Below are positions 10,375-19,438 of a stretch of DNA of 64,000 nt, piece by piece (the stretch's first letter is position 1; each line of letters opens with the position of its first letter). Under the pieces are notes generated by a model. It saw only the letters and a list, made by a program, of their open reading frames with translations. It had not been told where the DNA came from and made no database searches. This DNA is from Pseudomonas rustica (lineage in GTDB: Bacteria; Pseudomonadota; Gammaproteobacteria; Pseudomonadales; Pseudomonadaceae): positions 372,001-436,000 of the forward strand of contig NZ_JAGYHF010000005.1 in the NCBI RefSeq assembly GCF_018336155.1, read 5' to 3'. The translations under genes were made by a program, and so were the position numbers.

Positions 10375-11286
10375 ATGACCGATCAAGAGAAATTTCCCCA
10401 CCCGCGTACTTTGATTAGCTCGCTGGATAAGATCGCGAAAGTGAGCTCGACTCGAATTGAAAGCATCACCAATGGTAAGGGCGAGCCCATCGACAATGGT
10501 GGCGTAACCGATAATGCTGATTTGTCTTTCGTTGGATCGGCTCAACCAAGCCAGTACGCGCAAATTCTGGATAACGGAGTTGGGACGCACCCCGCCGTAT
10601 GGGTGGACGATTACTGCCATTTCAGTGCCTTTTTTCCCGATGAGGCAGCGGGGGAGCATGCATATACCGTTCAAACAATGGATGGTCATAAGTCGGATGT
10701 CTGGCGTGTTTACATTGGCAAGGCCACGGAAGCAGACATTGATTGGGTTAACGATAGCAATGGCAATCCAATCGAAAGAGGCGGGTTCACACGTGATACC
10801 GAGTTGAACTTCGTTGGCTTTGGGAGGAGCCACACGGAAGTGAAACTTTTCGATAACGGGAATTATCTTCAAACGCTTGCAGTGGACGGTAACAGCCATT
10901 GGAGCGCCTTTGTTCAGCACTTGGTGACAGGGCTCCACCAGTTTACCGTGCTTGGGCCTGATGAAGTTTTATCCCGACCTTGGGTTATCGAGGTCAAAGA
11001 GTCAGCTCCGCTTGCGATCCAGTTCGTCATCGATTCAAATTTGAAGCTGCTTGGAAACCACGAAAAAACAACCGCTAAGACGGTGACGTTTGTTGGCACG
11101 GCAAATCCGAATGAAAAAGGGTTTCTCTCTGACTACGACAATGACGTGGCTTCGATCCATGCAGACTCGAATGGAGTTTTCACAGTGACGGCTTATGATT
11201 TGGCAGAGAAGGTTCATACCTTCAGGATCAAGTCTGATAATGGTCGATTATCCGACCCTTGGACTGTTCGAGTTGTCGCTTCCTGA
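10375..11286 (+). CDS. Hypothetical protein of three tandem Ig-like repeats
   Basis: A 303-residue protein; the ATG follows AAAGGAG by eight bases. After about 25 residues come three repeats of 80-95 residues. Each has a pattern such as DSNGNPIERGGFT, ELNFVG, a central W/F-S-A-F strand and an end such as SRPWVIEV or SDPWTVRV. This is the pattern of bacterial Ig-like beta-sandwich modules found in Pseudomonas surface and toxin-linked proteins. There is no signal peptide, membrane segment or enzyme domain. Base composition is visibly richer in A/T than its neighbours, which suggests acquisition. Function unknown; binding or adhesion is a guess. Confidence 0.75.
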   Translation: MTDQEKFPHPRTLISSLDKIAKVSSTRIESITNGKGEPIDNGGVTDNADLSFVGSAQPSQYAQILDNGVGTHPAVWVDDYCHFSAFFPDEAAGEHAYTVQTMDGHKSDVWRVYIGKATEADIDWVNDSNGNPIERGGFTRDTELNFVGFGRSHTEVKLFDNGNYLQTLAVDGNSHWSAFVQHLVTGLHQFTVLGPDEVLSRPWVIEVKESAPLAIQFVIDSNLKLLGNHEKTTAKTVTFVGTANPNEKGFLSDYDNDVASIHADSNGVFTVTAYDLAEKVHTFRIKSDNGRLSDPWTVRVVAS

Positions 11287-11311
11287 ATTCAACAGAGGTT
11301 ATCGAGTCAAT

Positions 11312-11338
11312 AAAAAAGCGTCCCTTGGGACGCTTTTT
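11312..11338 (+). terminator. Terminator after the Ig-like repeat gene
   Basis: Stem AAAAAGCGTCC / GGACGCTTTTT with a four-base loop; symmetrical A and T runs make it bidirectional. Confidence 0.9.
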
Positions 11339-11343
11339 GCTTT

Positions 11344-11437
11344 CTGTAGGAGCTGCCGAAGGCTGCGATCTTTTGATCTGGTTTTGAAGATCAGGATCAA
11401 AAGATCGCAGCCTCGTTTCACTCGACAGCTCCTACAG
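11344..11437. repeat. REP palindrome pair, family A
   Basis: Arms CTGTAGGAGCTGCCGAAGG and the opposite arm ending CAGCTCCTACAG; the right arm carries the variant CCTCGTTTCACTCG in place of the usual CCTTCGG. Confidence 0.85.
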
Positions 11438-11450
11438 GCTCCGCCGCGAC

Positions 11451-12278
11451 TTATGGGGCGAATGGCATCACACGTTTGTGATGGGTTTTGTTGTAGGTGT
11501 CGACGATGATTTTGATGGCTTCCTCGCGCACCGGCTCGCCGTGCAGGAACGCATCAATCTCGGCATACGTCACGCCATGCGACGCTTCGTCCGGTTTGCC
11601 CGGCGACAAATCTTCAAGATCCGCCGTTGGGACTTTCTCGACCAGCGATTCCGGCGCGCCGAAGCTGCGGGCAATCGCGCGCACCTGATTTTTCACCAGA
11701 CCGCTCAGCGGTGCCAGATCGCAAGCGCCGTCGCCGAATTTGGTGAAGAAGCCCATCACCGCTTCCGCCGCGTGGTCAGTGCCGATCACCAGGCCGTGCG
11801 CTGCGCCGGCGATGGTGTATTGAGCGACCATGCGCATCCGCGCCTTGGTGTTGCCGAGCACGAAGTCCACCGATACTGCGTGTTTGCCTTCGAACGCGGC
11901 GACTTCGCTGGCCAGCGACTTCACGGCCGGGCCGATGTTGACGGTGTGGCGTTCGTCCGGGGCGATGAAATCCACCGAGGCCTGGGCGTCATGCTCGTCG
12001 AACTGAGTTTCGTACGGCAGGCGCACGGCGATGAATTTGTAGCTGTTATCGCCGGTCTGGTCGCGCAGCTCACGCATCGCGCGCTGGGCCAACAGGCCTG
12101 CGGTCAGCGAATCGACGCCGCCGCTGATGCCGAGCACCAGCGTCTTGAGCCCGGAATTGACCAGACAATCCTGAATAAAGGCGATGCGCCGGGCGACTTC
12201 GGCCTGCAGGGCTTTGTAGTCAGCGAACGGCGGTTGCACTTTGAGCTGTTCAGCAATCTCACGCTGTACGGCTTGCAT
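11451..12278 (-). CDS. nadE: Ammonia-dependent NAD(+) synthetase
   Basis: A 275-residue cytosolic enzyme that converts nicotinate adenine dinucleotide to NAD with ATP and ammonia. The ATP pyrophosphatase P-loop SGGVDS is at residues 52-57. Family stretches such as [16 protein letters not shown] and a late Lys/Asp-rich loop ([16 protein letters not shown]) are present. There is no glutaminase domain, so it uses free ammonia. It lies four bases after pncB, with its AAGGAG inside the pncB end, so the two are co-translated. Confidence 0.96.
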   Translation of the reverse strand: MQAVQREIAEQLKVQPPFADYKALQAEVARRIAFIQDCLVNSGLKTLVLGISGGVDSLTAGLLAQRAMRELRDQTGDNSYKFIAVRLPYETQFDEHDAQASVDFIAPDERHTVNIGPAVKSLASEVAAFEGKHAVSVDFVLGNTKARMRMVAQYTIAGAAHGLVIGTDHAAEAVMGFFTKFGDGACDLAPLSGLVKNQVRAIARSFGAPESLVEKVPTADLEDLSPGKPDEASHGVTYAEIDAFLHGEPVREEAIKIIVDTYNKTHHKRVMPFAP

Positions 12279-12282
12279 GAAT

Positions 12283-13506
12283 TCACTCCTTGCTAGATGA
12301 ACTGGAATCGGCAGGAACCTGGAACACGTGTCGCAAGTAGGCGACGAAATTCGGGTCTTTGCAGTGAGACTTGCCTGGCTCGTCGGAGATCTTCGCCACC
12401 GGTTGGCCGTTGCAGGCAGTCATTTTAAGCACGATGCTCATCGGTTCGACACCCGGAATGTCACAGGTGAGGTTAGTGCCAATGCCGAAGCTGACGTTGA
12501 TCCGGCCGTGCAGCGCGCGGAAGATCTCCAGCGACTTGGGCAGGGTCAGGCTGTCGGAGAACACCAGCGTCTTGCTCATCGGGTCGATGCCGAGCTTGTG
12601 GTAATGCGCGATGCATTTTTCGCCCCACACCACCGGATCCCCGGAGTCGTGGCGTAAACCGTCGAACAGCTTGGCGAAGAACAGATCGAAATCGCCGAGA
12701 AACGCATCGGTGGTAATGCAGTCGGTGAGGGCGATCCCCAGCAAACCCCGGTACTCACGCACCCAACAGTCGAGCGCGGCGATCTGGCTGTCGATCAACC
12801 GTGGGCCGAGTTGCTGGTGGGCCATGATCCATTCGTGAGCCATGGTGCCCAGCGGTTTCATGTCCAGTTCACGCGAAAGATGCACGTTGCTGGTGCCGAC
12901 GAAACGCCCGGGGAAATCGTGCTTGAGCACGTTCACCACTTCTTCCTGCACACGGTAAGAAAACCGGCGACGGGTGCCGAAATCGGCTACTTGCAGTTGC
13001 GACAATTCGTCGGCCGAGGCGTTGGCGGTCAGCCAATCGAATTTGCGGTAGAGCTGCTCGCGGGCCTGTTCGAGCACGGTTTCGCGGTAGCGATAGCGGT
13101 TGCGCACTTCGCTGACGATCGCCAGCAGCGGCACTTCGTAGAGGATCACATGCAGCCACGGCCCGCGCAGGCGGATGAACAGCTCGCCGTTCTCGATGCC
13201 GGTGTGCACGTAGCGCAGGTTGAAGCGGAACAGACCGAGGAATCGCAGAAAATCCGGTTTCAGGAAAGAGATACGCTCAAGGAAATTCAGTTGATCGGCG
13301 CTCAGGCTCAGTTCGGCCAGGCGCTCGATCTGATAGCGGATCTCGGCCAGGTACGGGCGCAGATCCTCGCTGTTGCGGCAACGGAATTCCCATTCGACTT
13401 CAACGTTGGGGTAGTTGTGCAGCACCGCCTGCATCATCGTCAGTTTGTAGAAGTCGGTGTCGAGCAGGTTCTGCACGATGCGATCGGCAAACACACTCTC
13501 GCTCAT
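12283..13506 (-). CDS. pncB: Nicotinate phosphoribosyltransferase
   Basis: A 407-residue enzyme of the Preiss-Handler NAD salvage route: nicotinate plus PRPP gives nicotinate mononucleotide. Recognisable segments are [18 protein letters not shown] near the N-terminus, the His-loop region [12 protein letters not shown] and the phosphate-binding region FGIGTNLT. It heads the pncB-nadE operon, which supplies two steps of NAD recycling. Confidence 0.96.
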   Translation of the reverse strand: MSESVFADRIVQNLLDTDFYKLTMMQAVLHNYPNVEVEWEFRCRNSEDLRPYLAEIRYQIERLAELSLSADQLNFLERISFLKPDFLRFLGLFRFNLRYVHTGIENGELFIRLRGPWLHVILYEVPLLAIVSEVRNRYRYRETVLEQAREQLYRKFDWLTANASADELSQLQVADFGTRRRFSYRVQEEVVNVLKHDFPGRFVGTSNVHLSRELDMKPLGTMAHEWIMAHQQLGPRLIDSQIAALDCWVREYRGLLGIALTDCITTDAFLGDFDLFFAKLFDGLRHDSGDPVVWGEKCIAHYHKLGIDPMSKTLVFSDSLTLPKSLEIFRALHGRINVSFGIGTNLTCDIPGVEPMSIVLKMTACNGQPVAKISDEPGKSHCKDPNFVAYLRHVFQVPADSSSSSKE

Positions 13507-13555
13507 AAACGGTCTCCAGGTGCGCCGCGCTGTGGCGCGGTAAAAATCAATGGCG

Positions 13556-13810
13556 CTAGTGGCGCATATCAGTGGTGGGGATTGCCAGCGCTTTTTTGCT
13601 CTCGGGTGAAAGATCCTCTGAGGCCATGCATCTCAGTCCACAAAATTTAGCTATTTTCGGTTGCGCCTCAAGTGCAGCTTGAATGACTTGTTCGAGTTGT
13701 GCCCCGCTTTTTAAATAATCGGCCAGCAGGGAGTGTTTAGGTATCAGATTGATTTCAACTGCTTTAACCAAAGCAGCTCTGAGCATTTCTTGGGTTACGA
13801 TTTTATACAT
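13556..13810 (-). CDS. Small hypothetical protein
   Basis: An 84-residue protein with no recognised domain. It has a helical pattern and one Cys pair (FCGLRC). The start is supported by AAAGGAGG seven bases upstream. It overlaps the end of the preceding small ORF by eight bases, so they form a translationally coupled pair. Lower GC than nadE/pncB. The length and pairing recall toxin-antitoxin or small regulator modules, but nothing in the sequence shows that. Confidence 0.6.
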   Translation of the reverse strand: MYKIVTQEMLRAALVKAVEINLIPKHSLLADYLKSGAQLEQVIQAALEAQPKIAKFCGLRCMASEDLSPESKKALAIPTTDMRH

Positions 13811-14072
13811 GAATGACGCCTCCTTTGAAGGTGATCTGTTCCAGTGTGTCGACGCCGTCCTGAAGTAGCACGTACGCTGGAAGTATTAGTTTATAAAAAT
13901 CAGAATCGTTGGTGCCCTTGAGGGTGACTAATGTGAAAGCCTCCAAAAGACTTGCGGAAGCGCGGATTCTGAAACAGGCATCTTCAAATAACTGATTGGG
14001 TGTGGCATGTGAGTCTATGAAGTATGTCGGCGTATCAGTTGCATTTGCTTTGAGGGGGTAAAAGCGATTCAT
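13803..14072 (-). CDS. Small hypothetical protein, first of an overlapping pair
   Basis: An 89-residue protein whose ATG follows AAGGAG by eight bases. The middle segment (LFEDACFRIRASASLLEAF) weakly recalls the pattern of the small DUF3077-like Pseudomonas proteins, but I cannot confirm it. No signal peptide or membrane segment. A/T-rich codons compared with the neighbouring metabolic genes. Confidence 0.6.
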   Translation of the reverse strand: MNRFYPLKANATDTPTYFIDSHATPNQLFEDACFRIRASASLLEAFTLVTLKGTNDSDFYKLILPAYVLLQDGVDTLEQITFKGGVIHV

Positions 14073-14165
14073 AGGAAAAACTCCTTCTGTTTGTTCTGGG
14101 CGTGACGGCTCGAAGAAAGCAGGGTTCTTGAGATTTTATTTTTAGGTGGTTTTGATGTAGTAGCT

Positions 14166-14196
14166 GCAAAGCCATTAATTGATTTAATGACTTTGC
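14166..14196. repeat. Inverted repeat between the symporter and the small-ORF pair
   Basis: GCAAAG-C-CATTAA, short loop, TTAATG-A-CTTTGC: 12 pairs with one mismatched pair. No T run follows on either strand, so it may be an operator or a weak RNA hairpin rather than a classic terminator. Confidence 0.5.
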
Positions 14197-14205
14197 CTGT
14201 TCTGT

Positions 14206-15672
14206 TTAACGTTTGGCAGTCTGTTTACTGGTGCTCGAAGAAATAACGTTCTCGCTATGAGTATTTATGTCTGGGCAGCTATATCCCGGCGGCCAGGCCA
14301 AAAGATCGATATCCAGATCCGGGAATTTACTTGAGTCGAAAATGGGCTTCTTGATTCCGGCACGGCGTTGTTCGTCGTAGTCGCGCACAACACGCATGCT
14401 GATGTTGAAGAGCAAGAACATTGCTACCGGGTTGACAAGCGCGAGCAGTGTCATGGTGATGTCTGCAAAAGCCAGAACAGTGGACAGGTCTTCGACGGAG
14501 CCCCAGTACACTAATATCAATACCAGCGCACGGTACAAGAGCAGCGTCTTTCGAGGCTCACCCAAAATGAACCGCAAGCTGTTTTCTCCCAGGTAATAGT
14601 TGTAAAGCATCGCCGTGAATACGAAGAGCGCAAGCACGACGCTGATAAACATCCGTCCCCATTCCCCAACGACGGCGGCGAGCGAATTTTGTGCCAGCGC
14701 AATCCCGTCACCTTCAAATCCTGGTGTGTAGAAACCCGATAGCAAAATCAGTAGCGCGGTACAGGTGCAGATTATGAATGTATCGATGAAGACACTCAGG
14801 GCTTGTACGACGCCTTGTGCAACCGGGTGGCCGATCTTCGCTACTGATGCGACATTGGGAGCGCTTCCCAGTCCTGCCTCGTTGGAGAACACTCCGCGTC
14901 TCACCCCCTTGATGATTGCGCTGCCCACCAGCCCGCCAAAGGCCGGATCCAGCCCGAACGCGCTGTTGATAATGGTCATGAGCATTGCCGGAACTTGATC
15001 GAACTGTAGAACGATTACGTAGGCCGTCACGCTGATGTAGGCGAGAACTTTAATAGGTACCAGAAGGTCAGCAACTGCCGCTATGCGCTTTATCCCGCCA
15101 ATGAAAACGACCCCCAGCAACAGCGCAAGTCCGAGCCCTGACCAGATCGGCGCCACGCCAAACGCATCTTTTAGTGAATGCGATACCGCATGCGATTCGA
15201 GGCCGTTGATCGCAAACCCAAAAGTCACCAGCAATAGTACGGCTGCGATCATGCCGAGCCAGCGCTTGTCCAGACCGTGCTGGATGTACCAGGACGGGCC
15301 CCCTCGGTAGAGGCCTTTGCCATCGCTACGCTTATAGAGTTGTCCCAGCGTACATTCGAAGAAACTGCTCGACATACCCAGAAGAGCAGTCATCCACATC
15401 CAGAACACTGCGCCGGGCCCGCCCATGCTTACCGCGATCCCGACACCGACGATATTTCCCGTGCCGACTCGCCCGGCAAGGCTGAGCATAAGCGCCTGAA
15501 ATGAACTCAAGTGATGGCTGTTGCCGCGCCAACTGCCGAGTAATACGCCAAACATATGGGGGAAATACCTCAACTGAACAAATCCGGATCGGACAGTGAA
15601 GTAGCTTCCCAGGCCAAGCACTAAAGGTATTAATACCTTGCCTGAGAGAAAGTCGTTGATGATGTCTAGCAT
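14206..15672 (-). CDS. Sodium:alanine/glycine symporter (AgcS family)
   Basis: A 488-residue inner-membrane protein of the AgcS (alanine or glycine:cation symporter) family. Conserved segments include AGRVGTGNIVGVGIAVSMGG near TM2-3 and GVRRGVFSNEAGLGSAPNVA in the middle, the family signature. Ten or more hydrophobic helices are visible; the last 70 residues are a hydrophilic tail. It likely imports a small neutral amino acid with Na+. A divergent HTH regulator lies 173 bases away. Confidence 0.92.
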   Translation of the reverse strand: MLDIINDFLSGKVLIPLVLGLGSYFTVRSGFVQLRYFPHMFGVLLGSWRGNSHHLSSFQALMLSLAGRVGTGNIVGVGIAVSMGGPGAVFWMWMTALLGMSSSFFECTLGQLYKRSDGKGLYRGGPSWYIQHGLDKRWLGMIAAVLLLVTFGFAINGLESHAVSHSLKDAFGVAPIWSGLGLALLLGVVFIGGIKRIAAVADLLVPIKVLAYISVTAYVIVLQFDQVPAMLMTIINSAFGLDPAFGGLVGSAIIKGVRRGVFSNEAGLGSAPNVASVAKIGHPVAQGVVQALSVFIDTFIICTCTALLILLSGFYTPGFEGDGIALAQNSLAAVVGEWGRMFISVVLALFVFTAMLYNYYLGENSLRFILGEPRKTLLLYRALVLILVYWGSVEDLSTVLAFADITMTLLALVNPVAMFLLFNISMRVVRDYDEQRRAGIKKPIFDSSKFPDLDIDLLAWPPGYSCPDINTHSENVISSSTSKQTAKR

Positions 15673-15845
15673 TCCACGCTCCTTGCTTTGTAAGTGCTGG
15701 CGAATTATTGGTGTCGTCAGTCCTGAAGCCTTTCAGGAGTCGTAATATCCAGCCATATTTCATCCGATGCAATTTCGCAAGTTGCTCAAATGTGATGCTG
15801 GTTGCTGCTAAGGTGAGTTCTCCTGGGTTTCTTGCTGAGTGATTT

Positions 15846-16655
15846 ATGTGTGAATTTTTTTCCGCAAACTTGAGGTTTCTGTGTAGTCACTACAGATCTG
15901 TCGCAGAGGTCTGTAGGAAGGTTCGTATTAATCGTGGGCAATTTAATAAGTATCTTTGTGGGAATAGTATGCCCGCACCTTTTAACCTCAAGCGGATTTG
16001 CGATTTTTTTGGTGTGGAAGAGTTTGAAATGCGCCTGCCAAGCGAGCAGTTCATTGCATTGATTGGCGTAAAAACCAGCAAAGCCAGGCTCTTCGATGAA
16101 GAAACAGTCTCACAAAGAGTTTTGAAACACCTGCGCAAACAATCCTCACCAGAACTGAAGGCTCACACGGGGTATTACCACGAGTACTACCATGCGATGA
16201 CTGAGCCGGGTTCCATTCTGTGTTCACTTGTGCATGTGCGGGAAGAAGGCGATGACATAGTGTATGAACGTAATGAGCAGTTACAGATGTCTGGGGTAGA
16301 AGGTGGGTTTGAACGATATCGATATAAAGGTGTTGCTTATTACCTGCGAGATCGCCTTTTTTTCGTAGATTATGAATCGCTGACTTCAAACGAAATCAGT
16401 CAAACTATTCTCATCCCAAGTTTCAAAAGCTGCATTACACGGTTAAATGGATTGAAGCTTGGCGTTTCGGCTGCTGATCATCGCGCGCCTTCCTGTTCAA
16501 GGGTGGTCTGGGAATATTTGGGGCAGGAAATTGATCGGGCCGCAGCCTATCGTCGTGTCCGGTTGTACAACCCTGATGATTGCGCCATTGATGCCGATCT
16601 GCGTGCGCGTCTCGCCCAGGCTCAGGTTGTGGATGGCCTGTTTGTGATCGTATGA
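15846..16655 (+). CDS. Helix-turn-helix (XRE-like) transcriptional regulator
   Basis: A 269-residue protein. Residues 5-60 resemble an XRE-type DNA-binding domain (SVAEVCRKVRINRGQFNKYL). The long C-terminal part (about 200 residues) has no domain I recognise and may sense a ligand. It is divergent from the AgcS symporter, so control of that transporter is the natural guess. A/T-rich relative to the flanks. The 3' end runs into a REP element. Confidence 0.75.
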   Translation: MCEFFSANLRFLCSHYRSVAEVCRKVRINRGQFNKYLCGNSMPAPFNLKRICDFFGVEEFEMRLPSEQFIALIGVKTSKARLFDEETVSQRVLKHLRKQSSPELKAHTGYYHEYYHAMTEPGSILCSLVHVREEGDDIVYERNEQLQMSGVEGGFERYRYKGVAYYLRDRLFFVDYESLTSNEISQTILIPSFKSCITRLNGLKLGVSAADHRAPSCSRVVWEYLGQEIDRAAAYRRVRLYNPDDCAIDADLRARLAQAQVVDGLFVIV

Positions 16656-16664
16656 CAAATTTTC

Positions 16665-16743
16665 GTGGGAGCTGCCGCAGGCTGCGATCTTTTGATGTTG
16701 GTTTTGAAGATCAAAAGATCGCAGCCTTCGGCAGCTCCTACAG
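16665..16743. repeat. REP palindrome pair, family A, between convergent genes
   Basis: Arms GTGGGAGCTGCCGCAGG and the complementary GCAGCTCCTACAG. The right arm contains the stop codon of the LysR gene on the opposite strand. Confidence 0.85.
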
Positions 16744-17637
16744 CGGATTGTCGATCTGTTCGAGCATCCATTTGACGAAATCCCGCACTTTGGGGACTTC
16801 CGCCGCGTGCTCCGGGTACGCCAGATAGTACGCGTCAGTGCTCGGCATCGCATGCTGCCAGGGAATGACCAGTTTGCCGTCGGCCAATTCCTCTTCGACC
16901 AGAAACCTTGGCAACAGCGCCACGCCACAACCCACCTGTGCGGCGCGAATGCACATATAAAAGGTTTCAAAACGTGGCCCGTGATAGCTGTGTTCGGTCT
17001 GGTAGCCCTGACTGTCGAACCAGTCGTGCCACGCCTGTGGGCGTGAGGCATTTTGCAGCAAGACCAGATCGGTGAGTTGCGTCGGATCAGTGAACGGCGT
17101 ATCCGGCAGGCTGCTCGGAGCGCACACCGGCACCAATTCTTCACTGAACAACTTCAGGCATTCAGTCCCCGGTCGCGAGCCTTGACCGTAATAGAAAGCC
17201 AGATCACTGCGCCCTTGCAGTAAATCATCGGCCTCTTGCTCGTTGCACAAATCCAGATGAATTGACGGATGGCGCAAACGCCAGCCTTTCAGGCGTGGCA
17301 CCAGCCAACGCGCGCCGAAGGTCGACGGGGTCGATACGCGTAGGACTTCGGTCTCGCCGCCGTAGGAACGCAGGTAATGGGTCGACATCTCCACCTGCGT
17401 GAGGATTTTTCGTACTTCCACCAAGTACAAATCCCCGGCCGGGGTCATCTGCAAACGTCGGCGCACGCGGAGGAACAACAAGTGTTGTAACAATTCCTCA
17501 AGCTGCGCGACCTGCTTGCTCACCGCACTCTGGGTCAGGTTCAGTTCCTCGGCGGCGCGGGTGAAGCTCAGGTGCCGGGTCACGGCCTCGAAGCATTGCA
17601 GGGCGGTGATCGAGGGCAAGTGGCGTTTGTTCAGCAT
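16738..17637 (-). CDS. LysR-family regulator next to amaB
   Basis: A 299-residue LTTR. The N-terminal winged helix (TRHLSFTRAAEELNLTQSAV) lies at about residues 18-40 and the effector-binding domain occupies 90-295 (GcvA-like subgroup). The start MLNKRHLPS was chosen because the ORF upstream extends into the amaB promoter region. It is divergent from amaB, so it probably regulates lysine/pipecolate catabolism, as its position next to the P. putida ama genes suggests. Confidence 0.9.
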   Translation of the reverse strand: MLNKRHLPSITALQCFEAVTRHLSFTRAAEELNLTQSAVSKQVAQLEELLQHLLFLRVRRRLQMTPAGDLYLVEVRKILTQVEMSTHYLRSYGGETEVLRVSTPSTFGARWLVPRLKGWRLRHPSIHLDLCNEQEADDLLQGRSDLAFYYGQGSRPGTECLKLFSEELVPVCAPSSLPDTPFTDPTQLTDLVLLQNASRPQAWHDWFDSQGYQTEHSYHGPRFETFYMCIRAAQVGCGVALLPRFLVEEELADGKLVIPWQHAMPSTDAYYLAYPEHAAEVPKVRDFVKWMLEQIDNPL

Positions 17638-17800
17638 GGCCGATCCTTTTCTTGTCTTTCTATGCTCAGCATGAATAAACGGAATGATATCTCGCGTAAA
17701 GGTCGTTTGTTGCCTCGCCATTGTGAAGCTACAACTAATGGCCTGCCCGGTCGTGAAATGGCGACCGCACACATTCAGTTTTTTGCTTGAGGAGTGACCC

Positions 17801-19291
17801 ATGGTTGCCGCATTGCTTGATCGTCTTGATGTGAACCCGGCCCTTTATCAGAACGGCAAAGTGCCGGTGCACTCGCCGATCGACGGCAGCCGCATTGCTG
17901 CCGTGAACTGGGAAGGCCCGGCCGAAGTCGAGCAGCACATCAGTCGCGCAGATCATGCGTTCGAGCAATGGCGCAAGATTCCGGCCCCGCGTCGCGGCGA
18001 ACTGGTGCGTCAATTCGGCGAGGTGTTGCGTGAATACAAGGCTGATCTGGGCGAACTGGTTTCGTGGGAGGCGGGCAAGATCACTCAGGAAGGTTTGGGC
18101 GAAGTGCAGGAGATGATCGACATCTGCGATTTCGCCGTCGGCCTGTCCCGTCAGTTGTACGGTTTGACCATCGCTTCCGAGCGTCCGGGCCACCACATGC
18201 GTGAAACCTGGCATCCGCTGGGCGTGGTCGGTGTGATCAGCGCGTTCAACTTCCCGGTGGCGGTGTGGGCGTGGAACACCACGCTGGCGCTGGTCTGCGG
18301 CAACCCGGTGGTGTGGAAGCCGTCGGAGAAAACCCCGCTGACCGCACTGGCCTGCCAAGCGCTGTTCGACCGTGTGGTGAAGAATTTTACCGATGCACCG
18401 GCGAATCTTTGCCAAGTGATCATCGGTGGTCGCGATGCCGGCGAAGCGTTGGTCGATGACCCGCGTGTCGCCCTGATCAGCGCCACCGGCAGCACGCGCA
18501 TGGGCCGCGAAGTGGCGCCGAAAGTCGCCGCTCGTTTTGCCCGCAGCATTCTGGAGTTGGGCGGCAACAACGCGATGATCCTCGGCCCAAGCGCCGATCT
18601 CGACATGGCGGTGCGCGCGATTCTGTTCAGCGCCGTCGGTACCGCAGGCCAGCGCTGCACCACGCTGCGTCGCTTGATCGCCCATGAATCGGTCAAAGAA
18701 GAAATCGTCACCCGCCTGAAAGCCGCGTACTCGAAGGTGCGCATCGGCCATCCGCTGGAAGGCAATCTGGTCGGCCCGCTGATCGACAAGCACAGTTTCG
18801 AAAACATGCAGGACGCGCTGGAGCAGGCATTGAGCGAGGGCGGTCGGGTGTTTGGCGGCAAGCGCCAATTGGAAGATCAGTTCCCGAATGCTTACTACGT
18901 GTCGCCGGCGATTGTTGAAATGCCGGAGCAGAGCGATGTGGTGTGCAGCGAAACCTTCGCGCCGATTCTGTACGTGGTTGGTTACAAAGATTTCCAGGAA
19001 GCACTGCGCCTGAACAACGCGGTGCCGCAAGGGTTGTCGTCGTGCATCTTCACCACTGATGTGCGTGAGGCTGAGCAATTCATGTCGGCGGTGGGCAGTG
19101 ATTGCGGGATCGCCAACGTCAACATCGGCCCGAGCGGTGCGGAGATTGGTGGTGCGTTTGGTGGTGAGAAAGAAACCGGTGGTGGTCGTGAATCGGGTTC
19201 GGATGCCTGGCGCGGGTACATGCGCCGCCAGACCAACACCGTGAACTACTCGCTGGAGTTGCCGCTGGCGCAGGGCATTACGTTCGACTGA
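17801..19291 (+). CDS. amaB: L-aminoadipate-semialdehyde dehydrogenase
   Basis: A 496-residue NAD-dependent aldehyde dehydrogenase. Catalytic Cys286 is in GTAGQRCTTLRR and the general-base Glu in SILELGGNNA. The sequence is almost identical, as I remember it, to P. putida AmaB, which oxidises piperideine-6-carboxylate/aminoadipate semialdehyde to 2-aminoadipate in D-lysine/pipecolate catabolism. GAGGAG lies nine bases before the ATG. It is followed by amaA after a REP element. Confidence 0.95.
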   Translation: MVAALLDRLDVNPALYQNGKVPVHSPIDGSRIAAVNWEGPAEVEQHISRADHAFEQWRKIPAPRRGELVRQFGEVLREYKADLGELVSWEAGKITQEGLGEVQEMIDICDFAVGLSRQLYGLTIASERPGHHMRETWHPLGVVGVISAFNFPVAVWAWNTTLALVCGNPVVWKPSEKTPLTALACQALFDRVVKNFTDAPANLCQVIIGGRDAGEALVDDPRVALISATGSTRMGREVAPKVAARFARSILELGGNNAMILGPSADLDMAVRAILFSAVGTAGQRCTTLRRLIAHESVKEEIVTRLKAAYSKVRIGHPLEGNLVGPLIDKHSFENMQDALEQALSEGGRVFGGKRQLEDQFPNAYYVSPAIVEMPEQSDVVCSETFAPILYVVGYKDFQEALRLNNAVPQGLSSCIFTTDVREAEQFMSAVGSDCGIANVNIGPSGAEIGGAFGGEKETGGGRESGSDAWRGYMRRQTNTVNYSLELPLAQGITFD

Positions 19292-19308
19292 GGATGGAGG
19301 AAAAGCTG

Positions 19309-19391
19309 AAAAGATCGCAGCCTTCGGCAGCTCCTACATAGGTGGCGCCAGGCTGCGGTTTTGTAGGAGCTGCCGAAGGCTGCGATCTTTT
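19309..19391. repeat. REP palindrome pair, family A, between amaB and amaA
   Basis: Arms AAAAGATCGCAGCCTTCGGC and the inverted TGTAGGAGCTGCCGAAGG. It sits inside an operon and could stabilise the upstream message. Confidence 0.87.
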
Positions 19392-19438
19392 GGCGGCCCC
19401 ACAAGCGCATTTGGTTAGGTTTCTGTTGGAGTCTGGCA

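Noticed and set aside
17735..19078. 447-codon ORF on the minus strand opposite amaB
   Set aside because: Shadow frame of a clear dehydrogenase gene; His/Arg/Gln-rich, no motif.
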